Below are positions 25,165 through 33,782 of a stretch of DNA of 64,000 nt, piece after piece (positions within the stretch are counted from its first letter, which is position 1; every line of letters begins with the position of its first letter). This DNA comes from Pseudomonas sp. M47T1 (lineage in GTDB: Bacteria; Pseudomonadota; Gammaproteobacteria; Pseudomonadales; Pseudomonadaceae). The DNA lies in NCBI RefSeq assembly GCF_000263855.1, contig NZ_AJWX01000020.1, positions 1-64,000 on the forward strand, written 5' to 3'. The notes below the pieces were generated by a model. That model saw nothing but the letters and a program-made list of their open reading frames with translations. It did no database searches and had not been told where the DNA came from. The position numbers were made by a program, and so were the translations under genes.

Positions 25165-26118
25165 ATGAACCTCAAACACAGCGCGGGACAAGAGATAATC
25201 GCTGTCGACAAACAGGGCCAGCAGGTCCTGTTCCTGGACCCCGAGAATCTTTCAGTGCTCGCTGCCATCACCGAGCTGCCATCACGGCCCCATGAATTGC
25301 TTGTGCTTGAGCACCTACGTAAGGCCTACGTGCCGATCTACGGTGACGGCATACACGGCGACAACCCCCACCCGAACCACCAGGTAGCGGTAATCGACCT
25401 TGATAGCCGCCGCCTGAGCGGACTCATTGAAACCCTACCCTATGTGTCACCCCACACGGGGCGCCTGGGCCGTGATGGCCTGGTGTACTTGTGCTGTGAA
25501 AACAGCGCGACGATCCTCGCCATAGACCCTGCCCAGGACAAGATCGTGGGCCATATCCACGTCCCCTCGAAGAATGTGCACCGCCTCACGCCGCTGCGAC
25601 ACGCAGACCAGCTATGGGCGGAAAGCGAAGAGGATGGCCAACTCTATGCCGTTGACCTGCGCGGGCCCGGCCAGGCTCCCGAAACCCTGGCAATGCCAGG
25701 CCCCTTGAATGGCATCGACGCATCCCCCCTGCATCCCTGGGTGGTGGCCACCGCGCAGGATCGGCCGGTGCTGTACGTCGTGGACACCGAGCAGCACCGC
25801 CTGCTGCGCACCCTCGAACTTCCCGGGCACAAGCGCCCCGGGCAGGTGGTGCGTTTCAGTCCCGATGGCCGATTACTGGCGGTCATGGGTGACTTTGAAC
25901 CGGTGGTGAGCTTTTTCGATGAAAACCTGCAATGGCTGTTCAATGCTGAGTTAGGTGACAAGCCATTGGACGGCTGTTTTAGTCCTGCGCAGGATTATTT
26001 GCTTGTGGCCAATGAAAACGACGCCACTGTGAGTGTGGTGGACATTGGCAAGCGGAGCACTATGGGGCATGTGCCGGTGGGAAATGGGTGCGAAATTCTC
26101 GCTTACTTCCAGCGCTAG
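25165..26118 (+). CDS. YncE-like beta-propeller protein of unknown function
   Basis: This 317-residue protein is made of repeated propeller blades (VIDLDSRRLSGLIETLPYVS, AIDPAQDKIVGHIHVPS, VVDTEQHRLLRTLELPGH, VVDIGKRSTMGHVPVG). It lacks a signal peptide, so it is probably cytoplasmic, unlike many YncE proteins. The ATG at 25165 has AGGA 8 bases upstream. An in-frame ATG at 25156 is possible. It stands alone, divergent from the toxin-antitoxin unit. No catalytic motif is seen. Confidence 0.7.
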   Translation: MNLKHSAGQEIIAVDKQGQQVLFLDPENLSVLAAITELPSRPHELLVLEHLRKAYVPIYGDGIHGDNPHPNHQVAVIDLDSRRLSGLIETLPYVSPHTGRLGRDGLVYLCCENSATILAIDPAQDKIVGHIHVPSKNVHRLTPLRHADQLWAESEEDGQLYAVDLRGPGQAPETLAMPGPLNGIDASPLHPWVVATAQDRPVLYVVDTEQHRLLRTLELPGHKRPGQVVRFSPDGRLLAVMGDFEPVVSFFDENLQWLFNAELGDKPLDGCFSPAQDYLLVANENDATVSVVDIGKRSTMGHVPVGNGCEILAYFQR

Positions 26119-26488
26119 GATCGCGGACGAGGGGGCGCTTGCGCCCGCTCCTCAGTGTTAAGAGTGCAACTCACCCATACCCTTCAGCTGTTTTCGAGCC
26201 ATCCACAGATTCGACAGGGCGAACAGCGCTATCCGCTAAGCTGCGTTGTTCATCAGCCCACGAAAGCGCCTTTTCACGTAGCCAACTGACGCTTGATTAC
26301 CCGAAAAGGGAGATCACCACCCTGACCACCTCCCGCTGCGGTCCGGGATGAACGGATGATGCAAGAAGCGACTCAAGGCAAGCAGTTCGGTCCAAGCACC
26401 CTTCCTGTCAAACCGTCGGTAACGGCGTTGGAACTTACAGCCGCATCGTTCCCTCATCTATCTATCCCAACAAAAGGACGATCGCATC
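26119..26488. other. Non-coding gap with GC hairpin
   Basis: GGGCGCTTGCGCCC at 26133-26146 is a perfect palindrome inside a wider GAGGGG/GCTCCTC stem after the propeller gene stop, a possible terminator. The remaining 340 bases show no gene. They should contain the promoter of the next gene. Confidence 0.5.
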
Positions 26489-27712
26489 ATGAGAGCACTC
26501 ACTTACCACGGCGCCCACGACGTCAAAGTCGATACCGTTCCGGATCCGGTGTTGATCGACTCGGACGACATCATCCTGCGGGTTACCGCCACCGCTATCT
26601 GCGGATCGGATTTGCACTTGTACCGCGGCAAGATACCCCAGACCGAACATGGCGATATCTTCGGCCATGAGTTCATGGGCATTGTCGAGGAAGTGGGCAG
26701 TGGGGTCACCGCCCTCCAGCGTGGCGACCGGGTGGTCGTACCGTTCGTGATTGCCTGCGGCAGTTGCTTCTTCTGCCAGCATGATCTGTTTGCCGCCTGC
26801 GAAACCACCAACACCGGACGTGGCTCCATTATCAACAAGAAGAGCATCCCGCCTGGCGCGGCACTCTTCGGTTTCAGTCACTTATATGGCGGCATCCCCG
26901 GCGGCCAGGCCGAATACGTGCGCGTACCCAAGGCCAATACCGGCCCCTTCAAAGTACCTGGTACCCTGGCGGACGAGAAGGTGCTGTTCCTCTCCGATAT
27001 TCTTCCCACGGCGTTCCAGGCCGTGAAAAATACCGAGATTGGCGCCGGCTCCAGCATTGCCATCTATGGCGGCGGACCGGTTGGCCTATTGTGCGCAGCG
27101 GTGGCCCGCATGCTCGGCGCAGAACGCATCTTCATGGTCGACCACCACCCCTACCGCCTTGCGTATGCCCAGCAGACTTACGGGGTCATCCCGATCAATT
27201 TCGACGAGGACGACGACCCGGCGGACACCATCATTCGCCAGACGCCTGGGTCGCGAGGCGTGGACGGGGTGGTCGACGCCGTGGGCTTCGAAGCCAAGGG
27301 CAGCACCACCGAAACCGTGCTAGCCACGCTCAAGCTCGAAGGCAGCAGCGGCAAGGCCCTGCGCCAGTGCATCGCCGCGGTGCGTCGCGGCGGCGTGGTC
27401 AGCGTGCCCGGCGTGTATGCCGGGTTCATCCACGGTTTCATGTTCGGTGACGCCTTCGACAAGGGCCTCACCTTCCGCATGGGCCAGACCCACGTGCAGC
27501 GCTACCTGCCTGAACTATTGGGGCATATCGAGACAGGAGCACTGGCTCCGGAAGCCATCATCACCCATCGTTTATCGCTGGAGCAGGCGGCCGAAGGCTA
27601 CAAGCTGTTTGACAAGAAAGAACAAGATTGTCGAAAGGTCATCCTGACCCCGGGCCAGGGCACCATCCCCTACCCCGTTTCTGACGTGCCGGACGCTACG
27701 CTCGCTGTCTGA
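26489..27712 (+). CDS. Zinc-dependent alcohol dehydrogenase, formaldehyde dehydrogenase-like
   Basis: This 407-residue medium-chain dehydrogenase has a catalytic zinc site (ICGSDLH; GHEFMGIVEEVG), a structural zinc site (CGSCFFCQHDLFAAC) and the NAD motif YGGGPVGLL. The long insertion and the C-terminal THRLSLEQAAEGYKLFD are typical of the glutathione-independent formaldehyde dehydrogenase (FdhA-like) branch. The substrate is not certain. AAAAGGA precedes the ATG. It precedes an SDR gene in the same direction and may share its stress-linked role. Confidence 0.8.
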   Translation: MRALTYHGAHDVKVDTVPDPVLIDSDDIILRVTATAICGSDLHLYRGKIPQTEHGDIFGHEFMGIVEEVGSGVTALQRGDRVVVPFVIACGSCFFCQHDLFAACETTNTGRGSIINKKSIPPGAALFGFSHLYGGIPGGQAEYVRVPKANTGPFKVPGTLADEKVLFLSDILPTAFQAVKNTEIGAGSSIAIYGGGPVGLLCAAVARMLGAERIFMVDHHPYRLAYAQQTYGVIPINFDEDDDPADTIIRQTPGSRGVDGVVDAVGFEAKGSTTETVLATLKLEGSSGKALRQCIAAVRRGGVVSVPGVYAGFIHGFMFGDAFDKGLTFRMGQTHVQRYLPELLGHIETGALAPEAIITHRLSLEQAAEGYKLFDKKEQDCRKVILTPGQGTIPYPVSDVPDATLAV

Positions 27713-27754
27713 GACCGGCGCGCAGAAGGAAGGCCGATCAAGAGAAACGGACTG

Positions 27755-27907
27755 CTACGGCGTTTCATCCTCTGGATCACCTTCGGGCTCATCATCGGAT
27801 TGATGAGCCGCCGTCTTCCCCGGCTCGTTGACGTACGGAACCCGTTGGGACCTTGTTCTTGCGCGTCGGCGCCAACACATCAGCCCAAGCAGTTTAATCG
27901 GTTGCAT
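27755..27907 (-). CDS. Small 50-residue protein, unknown
   Basis: It has a basic, hydrophobic N-terminal half (MQPIKLLGLMCWRRRARTRS) and an acidic tail (SDDEPEGDPEDETP). A strong ribosome site GGGAGGG lies 8 bases before the ATG, and the charge split looks like a real peptide rather than noise. It is antisense to the gap between the zinc dehydrogenase and the SDR gene. No family is recognised. Confidence 0.45.
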   Translation of the reverse strand: MQPIKLLGLMCWRRRARTRSQRVPYVNEPGKTAAHQSDDEPEGDPEDETP

Positions 27908-28073
27908 GAGGCGCCCTCCCGAGCTGTGTTTACAAAAGCGAGTAAAGGACGCACGGGAAAGTTCAGTGCAATTGGCCCGCGCCATTCGTCGAGCCAGCCG
28001 GTAGCCCGACTCAACCTTTGGCGCGCGAATGCCTCTGAATCACATGAGTCATCAATCCAGAGGAGAAGCGATC

Positions 28074-28931
28074 ATGCGCGAATACCCACGACCACCCTTC
28101 CCCAGCCAACCGCAAAGCGTCCCAGGCTCGCAACGCAAGATGGACCCGGCCCCCGACTGCGGCGAACAGAGCTACCAAGGCAGCGGCCGGCTGGCTGGCA
28201 AGGTCGCGCTGATCACCGGTGCCGACAGCGGCATCGGTCGCGCTGTAGCCATCGCCTTTGCCCGTGAAGGGGCAGACGTGGCCGTGGCCTATCTGGACGA
28301 GCATGAAGACGCCCGCGAAACCGCCCGCTGGGTTGAGGCCGCAGGCCGCCAGTGCCTGCTGCTACCGGGTGACCTGGCGCAGAAGTCGGTGTGCCAGCAA
28401 CTGGTCGATGACACGGTCAAAGAGTTCGGCCGCATCGACGTACTGGTCAACAATGCCGCGTTCCAGATGACCCACGAGCGCTTCGAAGACATCAAGGACG
28501 AAGAGTGGGTGCGCACCTTCGATATCAACATCACCGCCATGTTCCGCCTGTGCCAGGCCGCCCTGCCCTTTATGGCGGCAGGCAGTTCGATCATCAACAC
28601 CAGCTCGGTGAACTCCGACACGCCCAAGCCGACCCTGTTGGCCTATGCCGCCACCAAGGGCGCAATCGCCAACTTCAGCGCCGGGCTGGCGCAAGTGCTG
28701 GGCGAGCGCAATATCCGGGTCAACAGTGTGGCGCCGGGGCCCATTTGGACCCCGCTGATCGTGTCGACCATGCCCGATGAGGAAGTGACCCATTTCGGTG
28801 AACAGACGCCCCTGGGCCGACCCGGTCAGCCGGTGGAGGTCGCCCCGATCTACGTGCTGTTGGCCTCGGACGAAGGTAGCTACATTTCCGGCACTCGCTA
28901 CGGTGTGACCGGCGGCAAGCCGATCCTGTGA
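28074..28931 (+). CDS. YghA/general-stress-type short-chain dehydrogenase
   Basis: This 285-residue SDR has a Pro-rich N-terminal extension (PRPPFPSQPQSVPGSQRKMD) typical of the YghA/GSP39 branch, the NAD(P) motif TGADSGIGRAVA, NNAA, the catalytic Ser in NTSSVNS and YxxxK in YAATKGA. The ATG at 28074 follows AGAGGAGA. The substrate is unknown. Relatives are induced by general stress. It is coupled by a GTGA overlap to the next gene. Confidence 0.85.
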   Translation: MREYPRPPFPSQPQSVPGSQRKMDPAPDCGEQSYQGSGRLAGKVALITGADSGIGRAVAIAFAREGADVAVAYLDEHEDARETARWVEAAGRQCLLLPGDLAQKSVCQQLVDDTVKEFGRIDVLVNNAAFQMTHERFEDIKDEEWVRTFDINITAMFRLCQAALPFMAAGSSIINTSSVNSDTPKPTLLAYAATKGAIANFSAGLAQVLGERNIRVNSVAPGPIWTPLIVSTMPDEEVTHFGEQTPLGRPGQPVEVAPIYVLLASDEGSYISGTRYGVTGGKPIL

Positions 28932-29188
28932 TCGACTGGGTGCAATGGCCGGCAATGGCCGTCACCTTGCTCGCCGCCTGGTTCACCGGGTCCACTCAGG
29001 CCCGGCGGCGGATCATCGGCTTCTGGTGTTTTATCCTGAGCAACGCTTTGTGGGTTATATGGGGCTGGCATGACCATGCCTGGGCCCTGATCATCCTTGA
29101 AGCGGCCCTGGCACTGATGAATCTGCGCGGTTTCCGGAAAAACCTGGGCATGCGCCGGGCCCAGCGTGGCAACACTGAACGGCAGTGA
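28928..29188 (+). CDS. Small membrane protein
   Basis: This 86-residue protein has about three hydrophobic helices (MAVTLLAAWFTGS, IIGFWCFILSNALWVIWGW, AWALIILEAALALMNLRG) and a basic tail. The GTG start overlaps the SDR stop as GTGA, so it is translated with it. I recognise no family. Confidence 0.65.
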   Translation: MIDWVQWPAMAVTLLAAWFTGSTQARRRIIGFWCFILSNALWVIWGWHDHAWALIILEAALALMNLRGFRKNLGMRRAQRGNTERQ

Positions 29189-29239
29189 CCGACGGGACCC
29201 GCCCTGGCTCATCTGCAGCCCCTCCCCACACCGGTTCCA

Positions 29240-29485
29240 TCAAGACAGGCGTGTGGCCTGTTCGGTGAGCATGAACGCCGCCATTACCAACAGCCAACCC
29301 AGGTACACCACCCCGAACACTCGTACCCAACCCCGTGCCTTGCCCACCTCCAGCCAACACACCAACAGCAAGCCGAACTGGGCACCGGCAGCCGCCATGA
29401 CCAGGCTGGCGCTGTGGCCCGCCACCCGCACCTCGACCAGCAACAGCAATAGCAGTATCCAATACACCGCCCAAGGCCGTGGCAT
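29240..29485 (-). CDS. coxD: Cytochrome c oxidase subunit IV (caa3 type)
   Basis: This 81-residue protein has three membrane helices (WAVYWILLLLLLVEVRV, ASLVMAAAGAQFGLLLVCWL, VFGVVYLGWLLVMAAFM) and fits the small bacterial subunit IV family. It starts one base after coxC and is the last gene of the act-cox operon. Confidence 0.75.
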   Translation of the reverse strand: MPRPWAVYWILLLLLLVEVRVAGHSASLVMAAAGAQFGLLLVCWLEVGKARGWVRVFGVVYLGWLLVMAAFMLTEQATRLS

Positions 29486-29486
29486 G

Positions 29487-30146
29487 TCAGCCCCCCACCA
29501 GGTACAGAACGGGAAACAGCAGCACCCAGATACCGTCCACCAGGTGCCAGTAGAGCCCAGTCATTTCCAGGCGCAGGGCATTCGCCGGCAGGCACAACCA
29601 GCCCCGACCCAAAGCGATGCGCAGGTACAGCACCAGGCCGACACCGATCAGCAGGTGCAGGCTGTGCAGCAGCGTGCTGCAAAAGTACAGGTTCATGAAC
29701 AGCCGCGCCGACGGCTCTGAGACCGGGCTGGGCAGGCCGAAACCAGGCAGCACGCCTTCGCGGTACTCAAGGGTGTATTCCAGCACCTTGCCGGCGAGGA
29801 AGCCCAGCCCCAGCAGCACCGTCATGTTCAACCCGCGCAGCAAGGGCTGCATGCGTCCGGCGCGGCAGGCCTCCAGCGCCAGGGTCATGCACAGGCCGCT
29901 GGTGATCAGCACCAGGGTGTTCCACGCCGCCAGCCAACGATGCAGGCCGGCCACCGCCTCACCCACACCTGCCGGGTGCTGAAGACGGTAATACCAGGCG
30001 ATCAGCATCAGACTGCCGAACATCATGGCTTCGCTGGCCAGGAACAGCCACATGCCCAGCCGCACGGCCTCGCGCTGCTGGGCCATGGCCACGAAGGCGC
30101 CGCTGGGGCGGGCCTCACAGCGGTCCACGGTCGGCTCCCGGTGCAT
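29487..30146 (-). CDS. coxC: Cytochrome c oxidase subunit III
   Basis: This 219-residue integral membrane subunit has five helices, with the family motifs LGMWLFLASEAMMFG near the start and STLLHSLHLLIGVGLV and GLYWHLVDGIWVLLFPVLYL near the end. It stabilises subunit I. The ATG at 30146 has GAGG 8 bases upstream and overlaps coxA by 32 bases. The later ATG at 30086 has no ribosome site. Confidence 0.9.
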   Translation of the reverse strand: MHREPTVDRCEARPSGAFVAMAQQREAVRLGMWLFLASEAMMFGSLMLIAWYYRLQHPAGVGEAVAGLHRWLAAWNTLVLITSGLCMTLALEACRAGRMQPLLRGLNMTVLLGLGFLAGKVLEYTLEYREGVLPGFGLPSPVSEPSARLFMNLYFCSTLLHSLHLLIGVGLVLYLRIALGRGWLCLPANALRLEMTGLYWHLVDGIWVLLFPVLYLVGG

Positions 30147-31710
30147 AGTCGTAGGCCTCGAAGTCCACGGTCACGGGGCCGGCGAAGTTGTGCTCGGGCG
30201 GCGGCGAAGGAATGCGCCACTCAAGCCCCGCCGCTTCCCAGGGGTTCATGGGGGCGCGAGCACCGTAGCGCAGCGAGCCCAGCAGGTAGAAAAACGGCAA
30301 CAGGTAGGCCAAGGCCAGTATCGAGGCACCGGCCGAGGACAGCACGTTGAGGAACTGGAAGTCCGGCGAATAGAGATGGGAGCGCCGGGGCATGCCCAGG
30401 TAGCCCAGCAGGAACTGCGGAAAGAACGTCAGGTTGAAGCCGCAGAACACCAGCACCGCGGTGATCTTGCCCCACAGCGCGGAGTAGAGCCGGCCGGTCA
30501 TTTTCGGCCACCAGAAATGCAACGCGCCGAAGTAGCCCGCCACCGCCGCACCGACCATGATGTAGTGGAAGTGTGCCACCACGAAGTAGGTATCGTGGGC
30601 GTGCAGATCGGCGGCCAGCAACGCCAGAAACAGCCCCGTGGTACCCCCGACCAGGAACAGCCCGATGAAGGTCAGGGCAAACAAGAATGGCGCGTTGATC
30701 ACCAGATCGCTTTTGTACAGGGTGGCAGTCCAGTTATAGGCCTTGATCGCCGACGGTATCGACACCAGGAAGCTGAGCAGCGAGAAGAACAGGCTGGCGT
30801 ACATGGACTGCCCCGCCACGAACATGTGGTGCCCCCACACCAGGAAGCCGATCAGGGCGATGGCCACGCTGGACCAAGCCACGAAGGTATAGCCGAAGAT
30901 ACGTTTGTGTGCCGCCGCCGTGACCAGCTCGCTCATCACCCCCATGGCCGGCAGGATCATGATGTACACCGCAGGGTGGCTGTAAAACCAGAACAGGTGC
31001 TGGAACAGCAGCGGATCACCGCCCAGGGCCGGGTCGAACACGCCGATATGAAACAGGTGCTCGGCCGCCACCAGCAGCAGGGTCACCGCCAGCACCGGCG
31101 TGGCCAGCACCAGGATGATGGAGGTGGCGTACATGGCCCAGATGAACAGCGGCAGGCGCATCCAGGTCATGCCCGGCGCCCGCAGGGTGTGCACGGTGGC
31201 GATGATATTGATGCCGGTGAAAATCGACGAGAAGCCAGTGATGAACACCCCGCAGATCACCGCCACCACGTGGCCGTTGCTGAACATCGTCGACAGCGGC
31301 GTGTAGAAGGTCCAGCCGGTGTCCACCCCGCCCAGCAACAACGCCAGCAGGGTGAACAGGCCGCCGCCCACCAGCAGGTACCAACTGAACAGGTTCAGGC
31401 GCGGGAAGGCCATGTCGCGGGCGCCAATCATGATCGGCACCAGGAAATTGCCGAACACGCTGGGGATCGACGGAATCAGGAAGAACCACACCATGATCAC
31501 CCCGTGCAGGGTGAAGGCGCGGTTATAACCGTCGGCGGTCAGCAGCTCGCCATTGGGGGTAATCAGCTCGATGCGGATCAGGCTCGCCGCAAGGCCGCCA
31601 ACGAAGAAAAAGAAGGTCACGGCAATCATGTACAACACGGCGATGCGCTTGTGGTCACGGGTGGACAGCCAGCTCCACAGCCCCTGCCGCTCATTGAGGT
31701 AATTGATCAT
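30115..31710 (-). CDS. coxA: Cytochrome c oxidase subunit I, A2-type
   Basis: This 531-residue heme-copper subunit has the low-spin heme ligands His69 and His382, CuB ligands His245, His294 and His295, high-spin heme ligand His380 (VVAHFHY), and the cross-linked Tyr249. Helix VI reads YSHPAVY, lacking the Glu of GHPEVY. This defines the A2 subfamily, in which Tyr-Ser is thought to replace the D-channel glutamate. It reduces O2 to water and pumps protons. It is coupled by ATGA to coxB. Confidence 0.95.
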   Translation of the reverse strand: MINYLNERQGLWSWLSTRDHKRIAVLYMIAVTFFFFVGGLAASLIRIELITPNGELLTADGYNRAFTLHGVIMVWFFLIPSIPSVFGNFLVPIMIGARDMAFPRLNLFSWYLLVGGGLFTLLALLLGGVDTGWTFYTPLSTMFSNGHVVAVICGVFITGFSSIFTGINIIATVHTLRAPGMTWMRLPLFIWAMYATSIILVLATPVLAVTLLLVAAEHLFHIGVFDPALGGDPLLFQHLFWFYSHPAVYIMILPAMGVMSELVTAAAHKRIFGYTFVAWSSVAIALIGFLVWGHHMFVAGQSMYASLFFSLLSFLVSIPSAIKAYNWTATLYKSDLVINAPFLFALTFIGLFLVGGTTGLFLALLAADLHAHDTYFVVAHFHYIMVGAAVAGYFGALHFWWPKMTGRLYSALWGKITAVLVFCGFNLTFFPQFLLGYLGMPRRSHLYSPDFQFLNVLSSAGASILALAYLLPFFYLLGSLRYGARAPMNPWEAAGLEWRIPSPPPEHNFAGPVTVDFEAYDYAPGADRGPL

Positions 31711-32651
31711 CGGGCCTCCGGAGCAGACGTGGGGGTGAGGGAGCGGATATAGGCCAGCAGGCGCTGGATGGTTTCTTCGTCGAGCAGCCCGGTGTAGGTA
31801 GGCATGATCGGGCCGTAGCCGGCCACGATCTGTTTTTGCGGCAATAGCATGCTGTCGCGCAGGTACGCGGCGTCGGCCAACACCTGACTGCCGTCGTTCA
31901 AGGCTACCCGCCGGCCGTACAGCCCGGTCAGCGGCGGTGCCAGGCCGCTGTCGCCGTCATGACAACCGCTGCAGCCATATTGACGGAACAGCACCTTGCC
32001 CTGGGCGGCCAGGTCGTCCAGGCCACCGGCGTTCTGTAGCCAGGCCTGGTAGTCGCCGGGGTCCAGCACCACCAGGCGCGCCAGCATGGCGGCGTGATCA
32101 GTGCCGCAGAACTGCGAACAATACACCTCATAGGTGCCGCTGTGCGCGGCCTCGAACCAGAGCATGGTGTAGCGCCCCGGCAGCACGTCCTGCTTGATGC
32201 GCAAGGCGGGGAAAAACAGGCCGTGGATGACATCCTCGGAAATCATCGTCAGCTTCACCGGCCTGTGCGCCGGCACGTGCAGGGTATTGATCTCGCGCTG
32301 CCCGCCGTCGTGCTGGAACTTCCACATCCACTGGCGGGCCGTGACCTGTATTTCCAGGGCATCATCGGGTGGCGTGCGGGCCTGGAAGAACAGCCGCGCC
32401 GACAGCCCGAAGATCACCAGCGAAGCCAGGAACGGCAGCACGATCCAGGTCAGTTCGATGCGCAGGTCACTGCTGGGCCGGTGGTCACGGTCCGCCGGCC
32501 GGCCGCGCCGATAGCGCCAGATAAACACCGCCAGGGCCACCAGCACGGGCAGCACGAACAGCGCCATCATGGCCGTGAAGCCGATCACCAGATGGTCCAC
32601 CCGCACCGCGTAGTCAGACGCCTGGGCCGGCCACAGGCGCATAAAGCTCAT
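31707..32651 (-). CDS. coxB: Cytochrome c oxidase subunit II fused to cytochrome c (caa3)
   Basis: This 314-residue subunit has two N-terminal helices, a CuA domain (YCSQFCGTDHAAM, with the W-rich ARQWMWKF segment) and a C-terminal cytochrome c (YGCSGCHD, with a candidate Met ligand in IMPTYTG). The fused heme makes the enzyme caa3, able to accept electrons directly from Alternative Complex III. The ATG at 32651 overlaps the sco stop as ATGA. Longer upstream reading lies within sco. Confidence 0.93.
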   Translation of the reverse strand: MSFMRLWPAQASDYAVRVDHLVIGFTAMMALFVLPVLVALAVFIWRYRRGRPADRDHRPSSDLRIELTWIVLPFLASLVIFGLSARLFFQARTPPDDALEIQVTARQWMWKFQHDGGQREINTLHVPAHRPVKLTMISEDVIHGLFFPALRIKQDVLPGRYTMLWFEAAHSGTYEVYCSQFCGTDHAAMLARLVVLDPGDYQAWLQNAGGLDDLAAQGKVLFRQYGCSGCHDGDSGLAPPLTGLYGRRVALNDGSQVLADAAYLRDSMLLPQKQIVAGYGPIMPTYTGLLDEETIQRLLAYIRSLTPTSAPEAR

Positions 32652-33436
32652 GACCGCCGCTCCTGGCGCAGACGGCCGCCGATAAAACCGGCGAGGATCA
32701 GCACGGTGAGGCAGCCCGCCACTTGCAGAGCCACAATGATGCGGCTGCTGTACAGGCCCGTGTGCGGATCGTAGTGGTAGCACAGCAACAGCAACTGATC
32801 GCCCAGGCTGCCGAGCCTGCCCTGCCCGGCTTCGGTCAGGGCCAGGCGCAGGTCATCGGCCTGGTACCCCAGGCCGTACAGCCAACGCGACAGGCGACCG
32901 TGCGGGGTGACCACGGCCACGGCCGAACTGTGGGCGTACTGCCCGATCGCCGGGTCGTACCGGTAGCCAAAGCCCAGCGCCTGCATCAACGCTGTGCTGT
33001 TGGCCGCGCTGCCGGTCAGCAAGTACAACTCTGGGCTGTTGGCCATGGCCGGCCAGCGCGGTTGCAGCTTGGCCTGTTCCTCGCGGGCGGCTTGAAGGTG
33101 TTCGCGCGGGTCAAAGCTGACCGCAATCAGCCGGTAGTCACGGCCCAACTGGTAGCGCAGGGGTTGCAACTGGCTGAACAGGGTCGACAGCGCCGCGCCG
33201 CACACGTTGGGGCAGCGAAAGTACAACGGGATCAGCAACGTGGGGCGCTGGCCGAGCACATCGCCCAGGCGCACCGTCTGGCCACGCTGGTCGGTGAACG
33301 TCAGGTCGGCAGGCAGCGCCTGACCGATGCGTGACGTATCGATGCCGGCGGCGGCAAAGGGGTCAAACGGCGCATCGGCGCGAGCCCAGGGCAGCACGGC
33401 CATGCAGATCACCAGCAGCCCCCCCTTAATGCGCAT
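32648..33436 (-). CDS. SCO1/SenC copper chaperone with C-terminal anchor
   Basis: This 262-residue thioredoxin-fold protein delivers copper to the CuA site. It has an N-terminal signal (LLVICMAVLPWARA), the copper motif FRCPNVCG, the conserved His in QYAHSS, and an extra C-terminal helix (IIVALQVAGCLTVLILAGFIGG). The tail region LLLCYHYDPHTG is typical of SCO proteins in act-cox operons. It overlaps both neighbours. Confidence 0.88.
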   Translation of the reverse strand: MRIKGGLLVICMAVLPWARADAPFDPFAAAGIDTSRIGQALPADLTFTDQRGQTVRLGDVLGQRPTLLIPLYFRCPNVCGAALSTLFSQLQPLRYQLGRDYRLIAVSFDPREHLQAAREEQAKLQPRWPAMANSPELYLLTGSAANSTALMQALGFGYRYDPAIGQYAHSSAVAVVTPHGRLSRWLYGLGYQADDLRLALTEAGQGRLGSLGDQLLLLCYHYDPHTGLYSSRIIVALQVAGCLTVLILAGFIGGRLRQERRS

Positions 33437-33782
33437 CGGGCCACCCCCGCTCAATCAACAGCCGCTGGGCCTCGGCCAGGGGCACGCGTACGATACCCTG
33501 GTCGCGGTCGACCCACCCGTAGCTGTCCCGTTGCTGCAGGGCCCTGGCGCGGAAGGCTTCGCCGTCAGCAAAGGGCGTGGCCTGCAAGCGCGGCTCTGGG
33601 GGCAACAGGCGTTCACGTTCCAGGCTACCGAGCACGGGTTGCTGGCGGGCCGCCTCATCGCGCAGATAGCCGAGCAGCAGGGCAACGGCGCCACCGCAGA
33701 GCAGCACGGCCAGCAACAATACCAGCGCGGCCAGCCATACCCGTGCTTCCCGGACCGGGTTGGCTTGGTAGCGCTTACTCAT
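33426..33782 (-). CDS. Single-helix protein between actF and sco
   Basis: This 118-residue protein has one N-terminal helix (VWLAALVLLLAVLLCGGAVALLLGYL) and a periplasmic tail rich in Arg, Glu and Leu (YGWVDRDQGIVRVPLAEAQR). Its place after actF and its single helix recall the small ActG subunit of Alternative Complex III, but sequence identity is not established. It overlaps actF by 8 bases and sco by 11. Confidence 0.6.
   Translation of the reverse strand: MSKRYQANPVREARVWLAALVLLLAVLLCGGAVALLLGYLRDEAARQQPVLGSLERERLLPPEPRLQATPFADGEAFRARALQQRDSYGWVDRDQGIVRVPLAEAQRLLIERGWPDAH

Noticed and set aside
30025..31752. 575-residue plus-strand frame opposite coxA
   Set aside because: It is an Arg/His/Gln-rich antisense shadow of a strongly conserved oxidase gene.
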